DNA of 41,199 bases from Oscillatoriales cyanobacterium CG2_30_44_21 (GTDB taxonomy: Bacteria; Cyanobacteriota; Cyanobacteriia; Pseudanabaenales; Pseudanabaenaceae): NCBI GenBank assembly GCA_001873375.1, contig MNZA01000207.1, positions 1 through 41,199 of the forward strand. Direction: 5' to 3'. The notes under the pieces were generated by a model. That model searched no databases. It had not been told where the DNA came from and saw nothing but the letters and a program-made list of their open reading frames with translations. The translations under genes and the position numbers were made by a program. Position 1 is the stretch's first letter. Every line of letters starts with the position of its first letter. Shown in pieces: positions 7,004-13,791 of this stretch.

Positions 7004-8077
7004 ATGGCAACTTATATTTTCTCAAAACAGCCGAAGTATGCTCAGATCAGTTCTTGGCAACTCTTCACTGAATGGATTGCCAGCACCAACAACCGCATCT
7101 ATATAGGTTGGTTCGGTATTCTCGCAATTCCCACATTGCTCGTAGCCGCGATCGTGTTTGTATTAGCGATCGTCAATGCTCCATCCGTTGGTATGGAGGG
7201 AATTCGCTCTCCTATCGCAGGCTCGCTGATGGCGCACAACAACTTGATCACGGCTGCCGTTGTACCAACTTCGGCGGCGATCGGGTTGCACTTTTATCCC
7301 ATCTGGACAGCCGACTCCATTGATGAATGGCTCTATAATGGCGGACCTTATCAATTAATCGTGTTTCATTTTCTGATTGGCATCTGGGCTTATCTGGGTC
7401 GGCAATGGGAATTGAGCTACCGCTTAGGAATGCGTCCTTGGATCGCCGTAGCCTTTTCTGCTCCCGTAGCCGCAGCCACTGCTGTACTGTTTATCTACCC
7501 AATCGGACAGGGAAGTTTCTCAGAGGGAATGCCTTTGGGGATTTCGGGTACTTTCTACTTTATGCTCTCGCTCCAAGCCAAGCATAATATCTTGATGCAT
7601 CCGTTCCACATGATCGGAGTGGCGGGAATTTTGGGTGGTGCGCTTTTGAGTTCGCTCCACGGCTCTCTGGTTACTTCAAGTTTAATTCGCGAAACTACAG
7701 AAATTGAATCTGCGAACCTCGGCTATAAATTTGGTCAAGAGGAAACTACCTATAATCTGCTTGCCAGTCACAGTGGTTATCTCGGTAGATTGCTAATCCC
7801 AACATTGTCTTTGCGGAATAGTCGGACTACCCACTTTCTCTTAGCCGCCTTGCCAACGATCGGGATTTGGTTTGCCGCTTTAGGTATTGGCGCGATCAGC
7901 TTTAATCTCAATGGTTTCAACTTCCAGCAATCGATTTTAGATGATTCTGGTCATCCTATTCGCACTGATGCCGATCTGCTTAATCGCGCAGACCTCGGAA
8001 TTGAAGTCATGCGATCGCCAAATGGACATAACTTTCCCATACCATTGGCGCTCACATCTCCTGATATTTCTGCTTAA
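7004..8077 (+). CDS. psbA: Variant D1 protein lacking Mn-cluster ligands (sentinel/rogue D1)
   Basis: A 357-residue D1 homologue; numbering runs 4-5 ahead of standard D1. Kept: TyrZ with its His (Y165, H194), the chlorophyll and iron histidines (H122, H202, H219, H277) and the QB-pocket His and Ser (H256, S269). Changed at water-oxidation positions: D59 to G63, D61 to E65, D170 to E174, E189 to K193, H332 to R337, E333 to S338, D342 to P347; H337 and A344 are kept. The position equal to 130 is Gln. The C-terminal tail is only 8 residues past A344. This matches rogue/sentinel D1, which gives a PSII unable to evolve oxygen. Its neighbours, a Rieske isoform and SQR, suggest use under sulfide or anoxia. 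Confidence 0.92.
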   Translation: MATYIFSKQPKYAQISSWQLFTEWIASTNNRIYIGWFGILAIPTLLVAAIVFVLAIVNAPSVGMEGIRSPIAGSLMAHNNLITAAVVPTSAAIGLHFYPIWTADSIDEWLYNGGPYQLIVFHFLIGIWAYLGRQWELSYRLGMRPWIAVAFSAPVAAATAVLFIYPIGQGSFSEGMPLGISGTFYFMLSLQAKHNILMHPFHMIGVAGILGGALLSSLHGSLVTSSLIRETTEIESANLGYKFGQEETTYNLLASHSGYLGRLLIPTLSLRNSRTTHFLLAALPTIGIWFAALGIGAISFNLNGFNFQQSILDDSGHPIRTDADLLNRADLGIEVMRSPNGHNFPIPLALTSPDISA

Positions 8078-8105
8078 ACAACTGATGTTAATTAGAACGA
8101 AGATT

Positions 8106-8146
8106 ACCCTCACCCCCCAGCCCCCTCTCCCATGAAGGGTGAGGGT
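8106..8146. repeat. CCCTCACCCC-type dispersed repeat, short copy
   Basis: ACCCTCACCC and GGGTGAGGGT form inverted ends around a CCAGCCCCCTCTCCC core. Longer relatives are at 11397-11496 and inside 35478-35620. It sits between the D1 and NifX-like genes. Confidence 0.8.
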
Positions 8147-8199
8147 CTTAGAAACTTTCACACAACATCAACTAAAAAATAAAAAATAGGAGCCATTCC

Positions 8200-8619
8200 A
8201 TGAAAATTGCCGTATCTAGCCAAAATCAAACCAACGTAACAGGACATCTCGGACATTGCCAGAAATTCTGGATCTATGATGTGGATAGTATGACCATTCA
8301 AAACAAGCAACTGTTGCAACTTACCAAAGCCCAAAGCTTCCATGAAAGTTCTCCCAAAGAATCACATCCCTTGGATGAAGTGCAGGTTTTGATCAGTGGC
8401 GGCATGGGCAATGGCTTGTCGCGCCGCATCGAATCCAAAGGCATCAAGCCCATTGTCACTCCTGAAACCGATCCCGATGCTGCCGTAAATGCCTATCTTG
8501 CAGGTTCATTAATTGTGAAAACTCAAGAAGAACGCGATCGCGACCATGCCGCAGAACATGGAGAGGAGCATGGGGCAGAAGCTGAACATGATGGTAAGTG
8601 TGGCTGCGAAAGCAATTGA
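8200..8619 (+). CDS. NifX/NifB-C-terminal-like (dinitrogenase Fe-Mo cofactor family) protein
   Basis: 139 residues starting MKIAVSSQNQTNVTGHLGHC, with an AGGAG 9 bases before the ATG at 8200. Residues 1-105 match the NifX/NafY/YHL-type domain (FWIYDVDS, VLISGGMGNGLSRRIESKGI). These small proteins bind Fe-S or Fe-Mo clusters, or other metal-sulfur species. After the domain comes a His/Glu/Asp-rich tail with several HxxEH-like repeats that ends DGKCGCESN, an apparent metal-binding tail. There are no nif genes in the window. Role unknown; chaperoning an iron-sulfur or sulfide-bound metal species is plausible here. Confidence 0.8.
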   Translation: MKIAVSSQNQTNVTGHLGHCQKFWIYDVDSMTIQNKQLLQLTKAQSFHESSPKESHPLDEVQVLISGGMGNGLSRRIESKGIKPIVTPETDPDAAVNAYLAGSLIVKTQEERDRDHAAEHGEEHGAEAEHDGKCGCESN

Positions 8620-8651
8620 ATAATTGCCCCAGTCACAACCCTTTCCCATTG

Positions 8652-8692
8652 AAAACAAGCGTTGCGGCGCGAAGCACCGCAACGCTTGTTTT
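8652..8692 (+). terminator. Strong hairpin/terminator after the NifX-like gene
   Basis: A perfect 16-bp stem (AAAACAAGCGTTGCGG with its complement) encloses the loop CGCGAAGCA and is followed by TTTGGTTTTG. It lies 32 bases after the stop and probably ends the DUF2892-petC-psbA-nifX-like transcript. It also belongs to the local family of GCGAAGC-loop hairpins. Confidence 0.7.
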
Positions 8693-8871
8693 TGGTTTTG
8701 TAGATCTATTTCTCCAGTGGCAAGGAGGAAAGTACAGCACAAGAATTTTTTTGCCAAGGTGCAAAGCGCTGTGAGCAACAAATATGTTTCAAAATATTTT
8801 ATTTATAAACTAAACTACTGTATAGTGATATAATCATTTCATTGGTTTAGATTATTGGTTGAAATAACATA

Positions 8872-9090
8872 ATGCAAAAAACAATGGGTAGCGGTCAGTC
8901 TTGGAATCAATCGCAATGGTTGCGCTTAGTCGCAGGCACTATGGTTTTGCTCAGTTTGTCTCTCTCGCTACTCATCAATGCCAACTGGTTATTTTTGACT
9001 GCATTTGTCGGACTGAACTTGCTGCAATCTGCCTTTACCAACTGGTGTCCGTTGATTGTGATACTGCAAAAACTTGGTGTAAGAGAGTGA
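8872..9090 (+). CDS. DUF2892-like small membrane protein (second copy)
   Basis: 72 residues with two hydrophobic helices (about 20-38 and 40-55) and the segment FTNWCPLIVILQKLGV, whose NWCPL Cys is typical of DUF2892 proteins next to sulfur genes. The ATG at 8872 is preceded by an A/T-rich region with TATAAT at 8829-8834, so it probably opens a new transcript. SQR follows 91 bases later. It may help position or exchange sulfane sulfur at the membrane; this is inferred from context only. Confidence 0.78.
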   Translation: MQKTMGSGQSWNQSQWLRLVAGTMVLLSLSLSLLINANWLFLTAFVGLNLLQSAFTNWCPLIVILQKLGVRE

Positions 9091-9092
9091 AA

Positions 9093-9125
9093 GTTTAAGG
9101 ATGGTGCTTCACGCCATTCTCAAAC
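9093..9125. repeat. Imperfect hairpin upstream of sqr
   Basis: GTTTAAGGATGGTG pairs with CGCCATTCTCAAAC at 11 of 14 positions around CTTCA. All three differences are transitions, and wobble pairs keep the stem stable in RNA. The loop GGTGCTTCACGCC is of the same kind as in the other local hairpins. Confidence 0.5.
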
Positions 9126-9181
9126 TAGGAGCATTTATTAAATATTTTTATTAAAAAATTACTTTTTTAGGAGTCGAGACT

Positions 9182-10486
9182 ATGGCTCGTGTTGTTGTGA
9201 TTGGTGCGGGATTAGGCGGATTACCCGCCGCCTATGAATTGAGGCACGTTCTGCCCCGCGAACATAAGATCACGCTGATTTCTAATCAGCCCAAGTTTAC
9301 CTTTGTGCCTTCCCTGCCTTGGGTGGCGCTAGGATTAAAAACCCTTGATAGCATTCAATTAGATTTAGCTAAAACCGTTACTAAGCATGACATTGAGTTC
9401 ATTCATGCAGCAGTCACGGCGATCGATCCCAAATTGAAGCAGATCAAAATGGGCGATGATCGAACCTTGGACTATGACTATGCAGTGATTGCCACGGGAC
9501 CCGAACTAGCGATGGACAATCTCAAGGGATTAGGTCCAGATAATGGCTACACCCAATCGATTTGTAATCCTCACCATGCAACCTTAGCGGGTGAAGCGTG
9601 GGAGAAGTTCTTAGCAAATCCAGGTCCAATCGTGGTCGGTGCATCGCCTGGGGCAAGTTGTTTTGGTCCTGCCTATGAGTTCGCTTTATTAATTCATGAT
9701 GAATTGAAAAAGAGAGGACTGCGATCGCAGGTTCCGATGACCTTCATTACCTCAGAACCCTATGCAGGGCATTTAGGGATTGGCGGTATGGCAAGTTCGC
9801 GCTGGCTGATGCGGAAGTTCATGGCGGATCGGGAAATCGAACTGATGGAAAATACTGCTATTTCCCATTTTGAGCCTAATGAGGTGCATTTAGTCGATGG
9901 GCGAGTGATTCCTTCTAGTTTCACGATGGTTTTACCGCCTTTCCGAGGTCCTAAGTTTCTCCGTGAAGCCGAAGGCTTAACCGATGCTAAGGGCTTTGTG
10001 CCTGTGTTGCCGACCTATCGCCATCCCGAATTTAGCTCGATTTATTCTGTCGGTGTGGTCACGCAATTAAAGGCCGTGGAACAAACACCAATTCCCACAG
10101 GTGCGCCCAAGGTGGGATTGATGTCAGAGGAAATGGCTTTAGCGATCGCCCAAAATATTGCTCTAGAGTTGGGAGTCACTTCTGGTAATCAATTCAAACC
10201 AACCTTGCAAGCAATTTGTTTTGCCGATTTTGGCAATACGGGGGCGCTATTTTTAGCCGATCCGCTTCTGCCTGATGCTTCTGGCGAACGCAAACGCGCT
10301 GTCATTTATCATGGCTTTTTGGTTCCTTTGATTAAAGCAAGTTTCGAGAAGTACTTTCTCACGAAAATGCGCCTTGGTTGGACGATTCCTTGGTGGGAGA
10401 AGCTTGGGTTTAAGGCGATCGGGTTGCCCTTGGTGGAGCCAATTATTCCTGTTCCCGAACCTGAAGCAGTTCCAGTTAAAGCATGA
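9182..10486 (+). CDS. sqr: Sulfide:quinone oxidoreductase (type I-like)
   Basis: A 434-residue FAD flavoprotein of the disulfide reductase fold. It has the Rossmann motif GAGLGGLPAAYEL (8-20), ATGPELA (104-110), and the three redox cysteines of SQR: C128 (SICNPHH), C160 (GASCFGPAYE) and C346 (AICFADFG). The C-terminal FEKYFLTKMRLGW amphipathic region is the membrane- and quinone-binding end. Block order and Cys positions agree with the Acidithiobacillus SQR as I recall it (128, 160, 356). It oxidises sulfide to polysulfide or persulfide and reduces quinone on the membrane. The ATG at 9182 follows a TAGGAG. An ArsR gene follows 34 bases later. Fcc-type flavoprotein is the alternative but is less likely. 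Confidence 0.94.
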   Translation: MARVVVIGAGLGGLPAAYELRHVLPREHKITLISNQPKFTFVPSLPWVALGLKTLDSIQLDLAKTVTKHDIEFIHAAVTAIDPKLKQIKMGDDRTLDYDYAVIATGPELAMDNLKGLGPDNGYTQSICNPHHATLAGEAWEKFLANPGPIVVGASPGASCFGPAYEFALLIHDELKKRGLRSQVPMTFITSEPYAGHLGIGGMASSRWLMRKFMADREIELMENTAISHFEPNEVHLVDGRVIPSSFTMVLPPFRGPKFLREAEGLTDAKGFVPVLPTYRHPEFSSIYSVGVVTQLKAVEQTPIPTGAPKVGLMSEEMALAIAQNIALELGVTSGNQFKPTLQAICFADFGNTGALFLADPLLPDASGERKRAVIYHGFLVPLIKASFEKYFLTKMRLGWTIPWWEKLGFKAIGLPLVEPIIPVPEPEAVPVKA

Positions 10487-10520
10487 GTAGGCAGCCGCAT
10501 TTTGAATGGCAGGAGCAGGT

Positions 10521-10817
10521 ATGGACATCACTCTCAATTCCAGCGAAATAGAAATTCTGGCAAATCGTTTCCGCGCTTTGTCAGACCCAACCCGTTTGCA
10601 AATCCTGATGGCAATTTGCAATCAAGAGCGGAGTGTGCAGGATATTTGCGATCGCACGGGACTCCATCAAGGCAATGTATCAAAGCATTTGCGATTGATG
10701 AAGGATGCGGGAGTGGTGGCTTGTCGGCGCGAGAGTGTATGGCGCTATTACCGAGTGATTGATACGGAATTGCTGATGCTATGCAGTTCCCATCGTGGCT
10801 CAGTAATGGTTCCATAA
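10521..10817 (+). CDS. ArsR-family repressor, probably sulfide/persulfide responsive
   Basis: 98 residues from the ATG at 10521, which has AGGAG at 10510-10514; the upstream ATG at 10506 lacks a good site. The winged-helix core reads RFRALSDPTRLQIL, then TGLHQGNVSKHLRLMKDAGVV (recognition helix) and RRESVWRYYRV (wing). There is no SmtB-type metal-site pattern (ELCVCDL). Cysteines lie at 33, 43, 68 and 88. C33 (helix 2 region) and C88 (last helix) could form the dithiol switch seen in SqrR/BigR/YgaV. Its place directly after sqr supports control of this island by persulfide, but this is inferred. Confidence 0.85.
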   Translation: MDITLNSSEIEILANRFRALSDPTRLQILMAICNQERSVQDICDRTGLHQGNVSKHLRLMKDAGVVACRRESVWRYYRVIDTELLMLCSSHRGSVMVP

Positions 10818-10868
10818 CAGTTCAAATCTTTGATTTCAAAGATAACAAAAACAGAAGACATAAATGCT

Positions 10869-11396
10869 ATGAGTTGCCAAATTCGTCAATTTTTTTCTTG
10901 GTTATTGCTGATCGGCGCGATCGCCATTTTTACCCTAATCGGATTCGGTGTACTTGATACGCCGAGTGCATCGGCGGCAATTCGCCAACTCGAAGAAGCA
11001 CCAAATCAAATGGTCTATCAATCGCGCCAATCCCTCAAAGATCAGCATGGCAATACTTGGCAAACAATCGCTTTCAAGCGATCGCGTCCCGATGGCAATA
11101 GTAGCTTTGAGTTACGCTTGGTGGGGTTCCCCAATTTGGTGGCGATCAATCATGCTCAGCCTTTGACTTTAACTAACTCTTTGGGTAAAACCCTCATGGC
11201 GGCTGATACCTCTAGCAATATTTTCAAAGAGGGAGCGCAGGGGAATGTCGGACAGTACAATCTGCAACCTTTGTTAGCGGAGTTGCAAGCGGAGATTCCT
11301 TTAAAGATTTCTCTGCCCATGCTCAAAGGTGAAGCGATTAGTCTGGCGGTTCCCCCTGCATTAGTTGCAGAATGGCAGACTGTGGCGAATTATTAG
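10869..11396 (+). CDS. DUF3122 secreted protein
   Basis: 175 residues from the ATG at 10869; an upstream TTG start would only extend a poor leader. A signal peptide (about 12-38, ending SASAA) is followed by AIRQLEEAPNQMVYQSRQ and TWQTIAFKRSRPDGNSSFELRLVGFP. This is the pattern of the cyanobacterial DUF3122 family of exported proteins of unknown function. It lies between arsR and the SCP2-like gene on the same strand. Confidence 0.75.
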   Translation: MSCQIRQFFSWLLLIGAIAIFTLIGFGVLDTPSASAAIRQLEEAPNQMVYQSRQSLKDQHGNTWQTIAFKRSRPDGNSSFELRLVGFPNLVAINHAQPLTLTNSLGKTLMAADTSSNIFKEGAQGNVGQYNLQPLLAELQAEIPLKISLPMLKGEAISLAVPPALVAEWQTVANY

Positions 11397-11496
11397 CCCT
11401 CACCCCCCAGCCCCCTCTCCCTCAATGAGAGAGGGGGAGTAAGAGAAGAGTCTTGTTCCCCTCTCCCTCAATGGGAGAGGGGCTAGGGGTGAGGGT
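11397..11496. repeat. CCCTCACCCC-type dispersed repeat, long copy
   Basis: A roughly 100-bp element with inverted ends CCCTCACCCC and GGGGTGAGGG, and internal hairpins of the CCCTCTCCCTCAATGRGAGAGGGG kind. It begins directly at the DUF3122 stop codon. The same unit lies in the nested element at 35478-35620, and a short relative at 8106. Confidence 0.85.
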
Positions 11497-11539
11497 CTTA
11501 TCCAAATCTAAAATAACTTAGGAAACTTAGGAGAAAACA

Positions 11540-11935
11540 ATGGCAGATTTATTTTCCCATGAATGGATGGAATCCTTTGGTAATCTGTGGAATGCAGATC
11601 CACAAATTGTTGATTCTTTGGCGAAGATTCACTTCAATTCCACGATTGGTTATGGATTTGAAAGTGATGAGCAGCCTAAAGGGGTAATTGTGGTGGAAGA
11701 GGGGAAAGTAATTTCCGCAGGGGCATATGCTGGTCAGGTTCTCAATTGGGACTTGCGAGCCGACCTCTCCCATTGGCAAAAGTGGACAAATAAGGGTTTA
11801 GACATGATGGGCTTGAGCATGGCATATATGAGCCGCAAGCTGCAATTCCGTGTCGGTGACTACACAGCGATGATTAAAGATCCGCGCATGGCTTCGCCAT
11901 TTATCAAGTCATTTTCCGTGATGAGCAGGGTTTAA
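11540..11935 (+). CDS. SCP2-like small protein
   Basis: 131 residues starting MADLFSHEWMESFGNLWNAD, with AGGAG before the ATG. The single domain contains GVIVVEEGKVISAG, WDLRADLSHWQKW and RKLQFRVGDYTAMIKDP. This order resembles SCP2 sterol-carrier-type domains (hydrophobic-ligand pocket), in which a D/E-rich strand pair is followed by a 'kl..GD...m' segment. No catalytic residues are obvious. It lies inside the sulfide island between repeat elements; a link to lipid- or quinone-soluble sulfur carriers is speculative. Confidence 0.55.
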   Translation: MADLFSHEWMESFGNLWNADPQIVDSLAKIHFNSTIGYGFESDEQPKGVIVVEEGKVISAGAYAGQVLNWDLRADLSHWQKWTNKGLDMMGLSMAYMSRKLQFRVGDYTAMIKDPRMASPFIKSFSVMSRV

Positions 11936-11937
11936 AG

Positions 11938-12014
11938 AGATCCCCCTCAATCTCCCTTGTAAAGGGGGAAGCAGAAAATTCTCCCCCCTTTACAAGGGGG
12001 GCTGGGGGGGATCT
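11938..12014. repeat. GATCCCCC-type dispersed repeat, 77-bp copy
   Basis: Inverted ends AGATCCCCCTCA and GGGGGGGATCT enclose two inner stems (CTCCCTTGTAAAGGGG and CCCCCTTTACAAGGGGG). Related copies are at 17151-17195, 18737-18812 and 35416-35651. It lies just after the SCP2-like stop, which fits a non-autonomous MITE-like element tolerated in gene ends. Confidence 0.85.
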
Positions 12015-12046
12015 TCCAAATCTATAAAACACAAATTTCTAAAACA

Positions 12047-12403
12047 ATGAATAGTAAACAAAACAAACAGAAATCAGCTAAAAAGCCAGTCCTAAAATCT
12101 TCGCCTCTAACTCCTTCGCAATTGCAGTCGCGCCAAGAGCAATTACTTGTAATCGATGTACGCGGCTGGTTTGAGTATTTCATGGGACATATCGCAGGGG
12201 CAAAAAGAATGAGCCGAGATCGCATTCTCAAAGAAATTCCCAAAGATCAAGCGATCGCGATTACTTGCCTGTCGGGACATCGTAGCGATATGGCAGCACA
12301 ATGGTTAGTCTCTGAGGGCTATAGTAAGGTGCATAGTTTGCAGGGTGGCTTACTGGCTTGGCAAGGCGCTGGCTATCCTGTGCATCGTGGCAATCAACCT
12401 TAA
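12047..12403 (+). CDS. Cytoplasmic rhodanese
   Basis: 118 residues with no signal peptide and a Lys-rich N-terminus. One rhodanese domain: VIDVRGWFEYFMGHIAGAKR (35-54) and active-site loop C74-L-S-G-H-R-S. The CLSGHRS loop is close to that of single-domain persulfide carriers found beside sulfide oxidation genes. The membrane-fusion protein gene starts 32 bases later. Probable role: passing sulfane sulfur from SQR products to a downstream acceptor. Confidence 0.88.
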   Translation: MNSKQNKQKSAKKPVLKSSPLTPSQLQSRQEQLLVIDVRGWFEYFMGHIAGAKRMSRDRILKEIPKDQAIAITCLSGHRSDMAAQWLVSEGYSKVHSLQGGLLAWQGAGYPVHRGNQP

Positions 12404-12435
12404 TCCTTAATATTCACGCAGGAAGGCTTAATCCT

Positions 12436-13779
12436 ATGACTCACAGCACATCAGACCAACCGATCCATGAATCTCTCCAGCAAACGGGCGATCAATTAAT
12501 TGAAGGAACTAATGAGCCGCCCCAAAAATTGCCATCATCCAAAACCTTGCCTAAGCTATCACCCAAAGGATGGGGAATCTTAATTGGTGGGGTGTTGCTG
12601 CTGACAGGTGGAACTTGGACAGTTTTGCAAATGAACCGATCGCCTAATTCGCCAGAAACAGCCGCCACTCAAGCGATCGCAGTTTCTACAGTTACCTTAA
12701 AATCGCAATCGGTGACGAATACCTTAGAATTATCTGGCTCCATTCGTCCTGTGGAACAGGCTACGCTCTCCACAAGGGTAATGGGTCGGATTACGGCTTT
12801 GTCATTGGAATCAGGCGATCGCTTCCGTAAAGGTGATGTCCTCGCTAGTATTGATGTGATGGATCTCAATGCTCAAACGGGACAGGCTGAATTAGGTGTC
12901 GCCCAAGCCCAAGCGGAAGTATTTCGTTCTCAAGCGAGTCTCAATCAATTGGAATCGCAGAAATTAGAGGCACAATCGGCTTTGCGCTTGGCACAGGTCA
13001 CGCAATCGCGAACATCTCGACTGCAAGCCGAAGGTGCGGTTTCGCAATCAGCATTAGATGATGCGAATACGGCGCTCGAACAGGCAAGGGCAAGGGTCGC
13101 CCAGTCAGAAGCAGGGATTCGGCAGTCACAGGCGGCGATCGAGCAAACCCAAGCGGCAGTAAGTCGCGCCGAACTGAGTGTTGTTTCATCAGATATCAGT
13201 GCCAGTTACGGTACAATCTTCGCCCCCTTTGATGGTGTGGTCGTGCAGAAGATGGCTTACGAAGGCGAAATGGCAGCCCCTGGAACTCCATTATTGAAAG
13301 TGGAAAATCCCAATAAACTGGAGCTAGAAATTTCTGTGCCTGAAGAGAATCTGCGCTTAGTGCGGGTTGGGCAAGCGGTTAAAGTCCAGTTTGATGCGGT
13401 TAACCAAACCATCAATGGCACAATTCAACAAATTGTCCCCGCAGCCAATGCTCAATCGCGCAGCTTTATGGTCAAAATTCCATTGAATAATTCCAATAAA
13501 TTAATTTCGGGAATGTTTGGCAGGATTGCTTTACCCATCGGTGCAAATAAAGAGACTCTATTTGTTCCCAATACGGCCCTGATCCAACGCGGACAGTTGC
13601 AAGGAGTCTATGTGGTGGAAAGTGTGGATGAGAAGGCGATCGCGGTCCTGCGTTGGGTGAAAACAGGCAAAACTCAAAATGAACAAATCGAGATTGTATC
13701 GGGATTGAAAACAGGCGATCGCATCATTACCAGCAACATCGGTCAACTCAGCGACGGTCAACCCGTTGCATTGCGGTAA
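12436..13779 (+). CDS. RND efflux periplasmic adaptor (HlyD/AcrA family)
   Basis: 447 residues from the ATG at 12436, with AGGAAGG 10 bases upstream. An N-terminal cytoplasmic tail and one transmembrane helix (about 46-66) are followed by a split lipoyl/barrel-sandwich domain (GRITALSLESGDRFRKGDVL and the second half FAPFDGVVVQKMAYEGEMA). A long Gln/Ala-rich alpha-hairpin coiled coil lies between, then beta-barrel and membrane-proximal domains. It partners the RND pump encoded 12 bases downstream. Confidence 0.9.
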   Translation: MTHSTSDQPIHESLQQTGDQLIEGTNEPPQKLPSSKTLPKLSPKGWGILIGGVLLLTGGTWTVLQMNRSPNSPETAATQAIAVSTVTLKSQSVTNTLELSGSIRPVEQATLSTRVMGRITALSLESGDRFRKGDVLASIDVMDLNAQTGQAELGVAQAQAEVFRSQASLNQLESQKLEAQSALRLAQVTQSRTSRLQAEGAVSQSALDDANTALEQARARVAQSEAGIRQSQAAIEQTQAAVSRAELSVVSSDISASYGTIFAPFDGVVVQKMAYEGEMAAPGTPLLKVENPNKLELEISVPEENLRLVRVGQAVKVQFDAVNQTINGTIQQIVPAANAQSRSFMVKIPLNNSNKLISGMFGRIALPIGANKETLFVPNTALIQRGQLQGVYVVESVDEKAIAVLRWVKTGKTQNEQIEIVSGLKTGDRIITSNIGQLSDGQPVALR

Positions 13780-13791
13780 AAGGAGGAAATT

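Noticed and set aside
7004-8077. Chlorophyll f synthase (ChlF, 'super-rogue' D1)
   Set aside because: ChlF is also a D1 relative without Mn ligands, but the Gln-Asp pair I associate with ChlF near position 130 is absent (the protein reads GRQWEL), His337 and Ala344 are kept, and no far-red gene cluster is nearby. Sentinel D1 fits better.
11397-12014. CRISPR array suggested by the dense CCCC/GGGG repeats
   Set aside because: There are no regularly spaced direct repeats with unique spacers; the units are inverted-repeat elements, and there are no cas genes.
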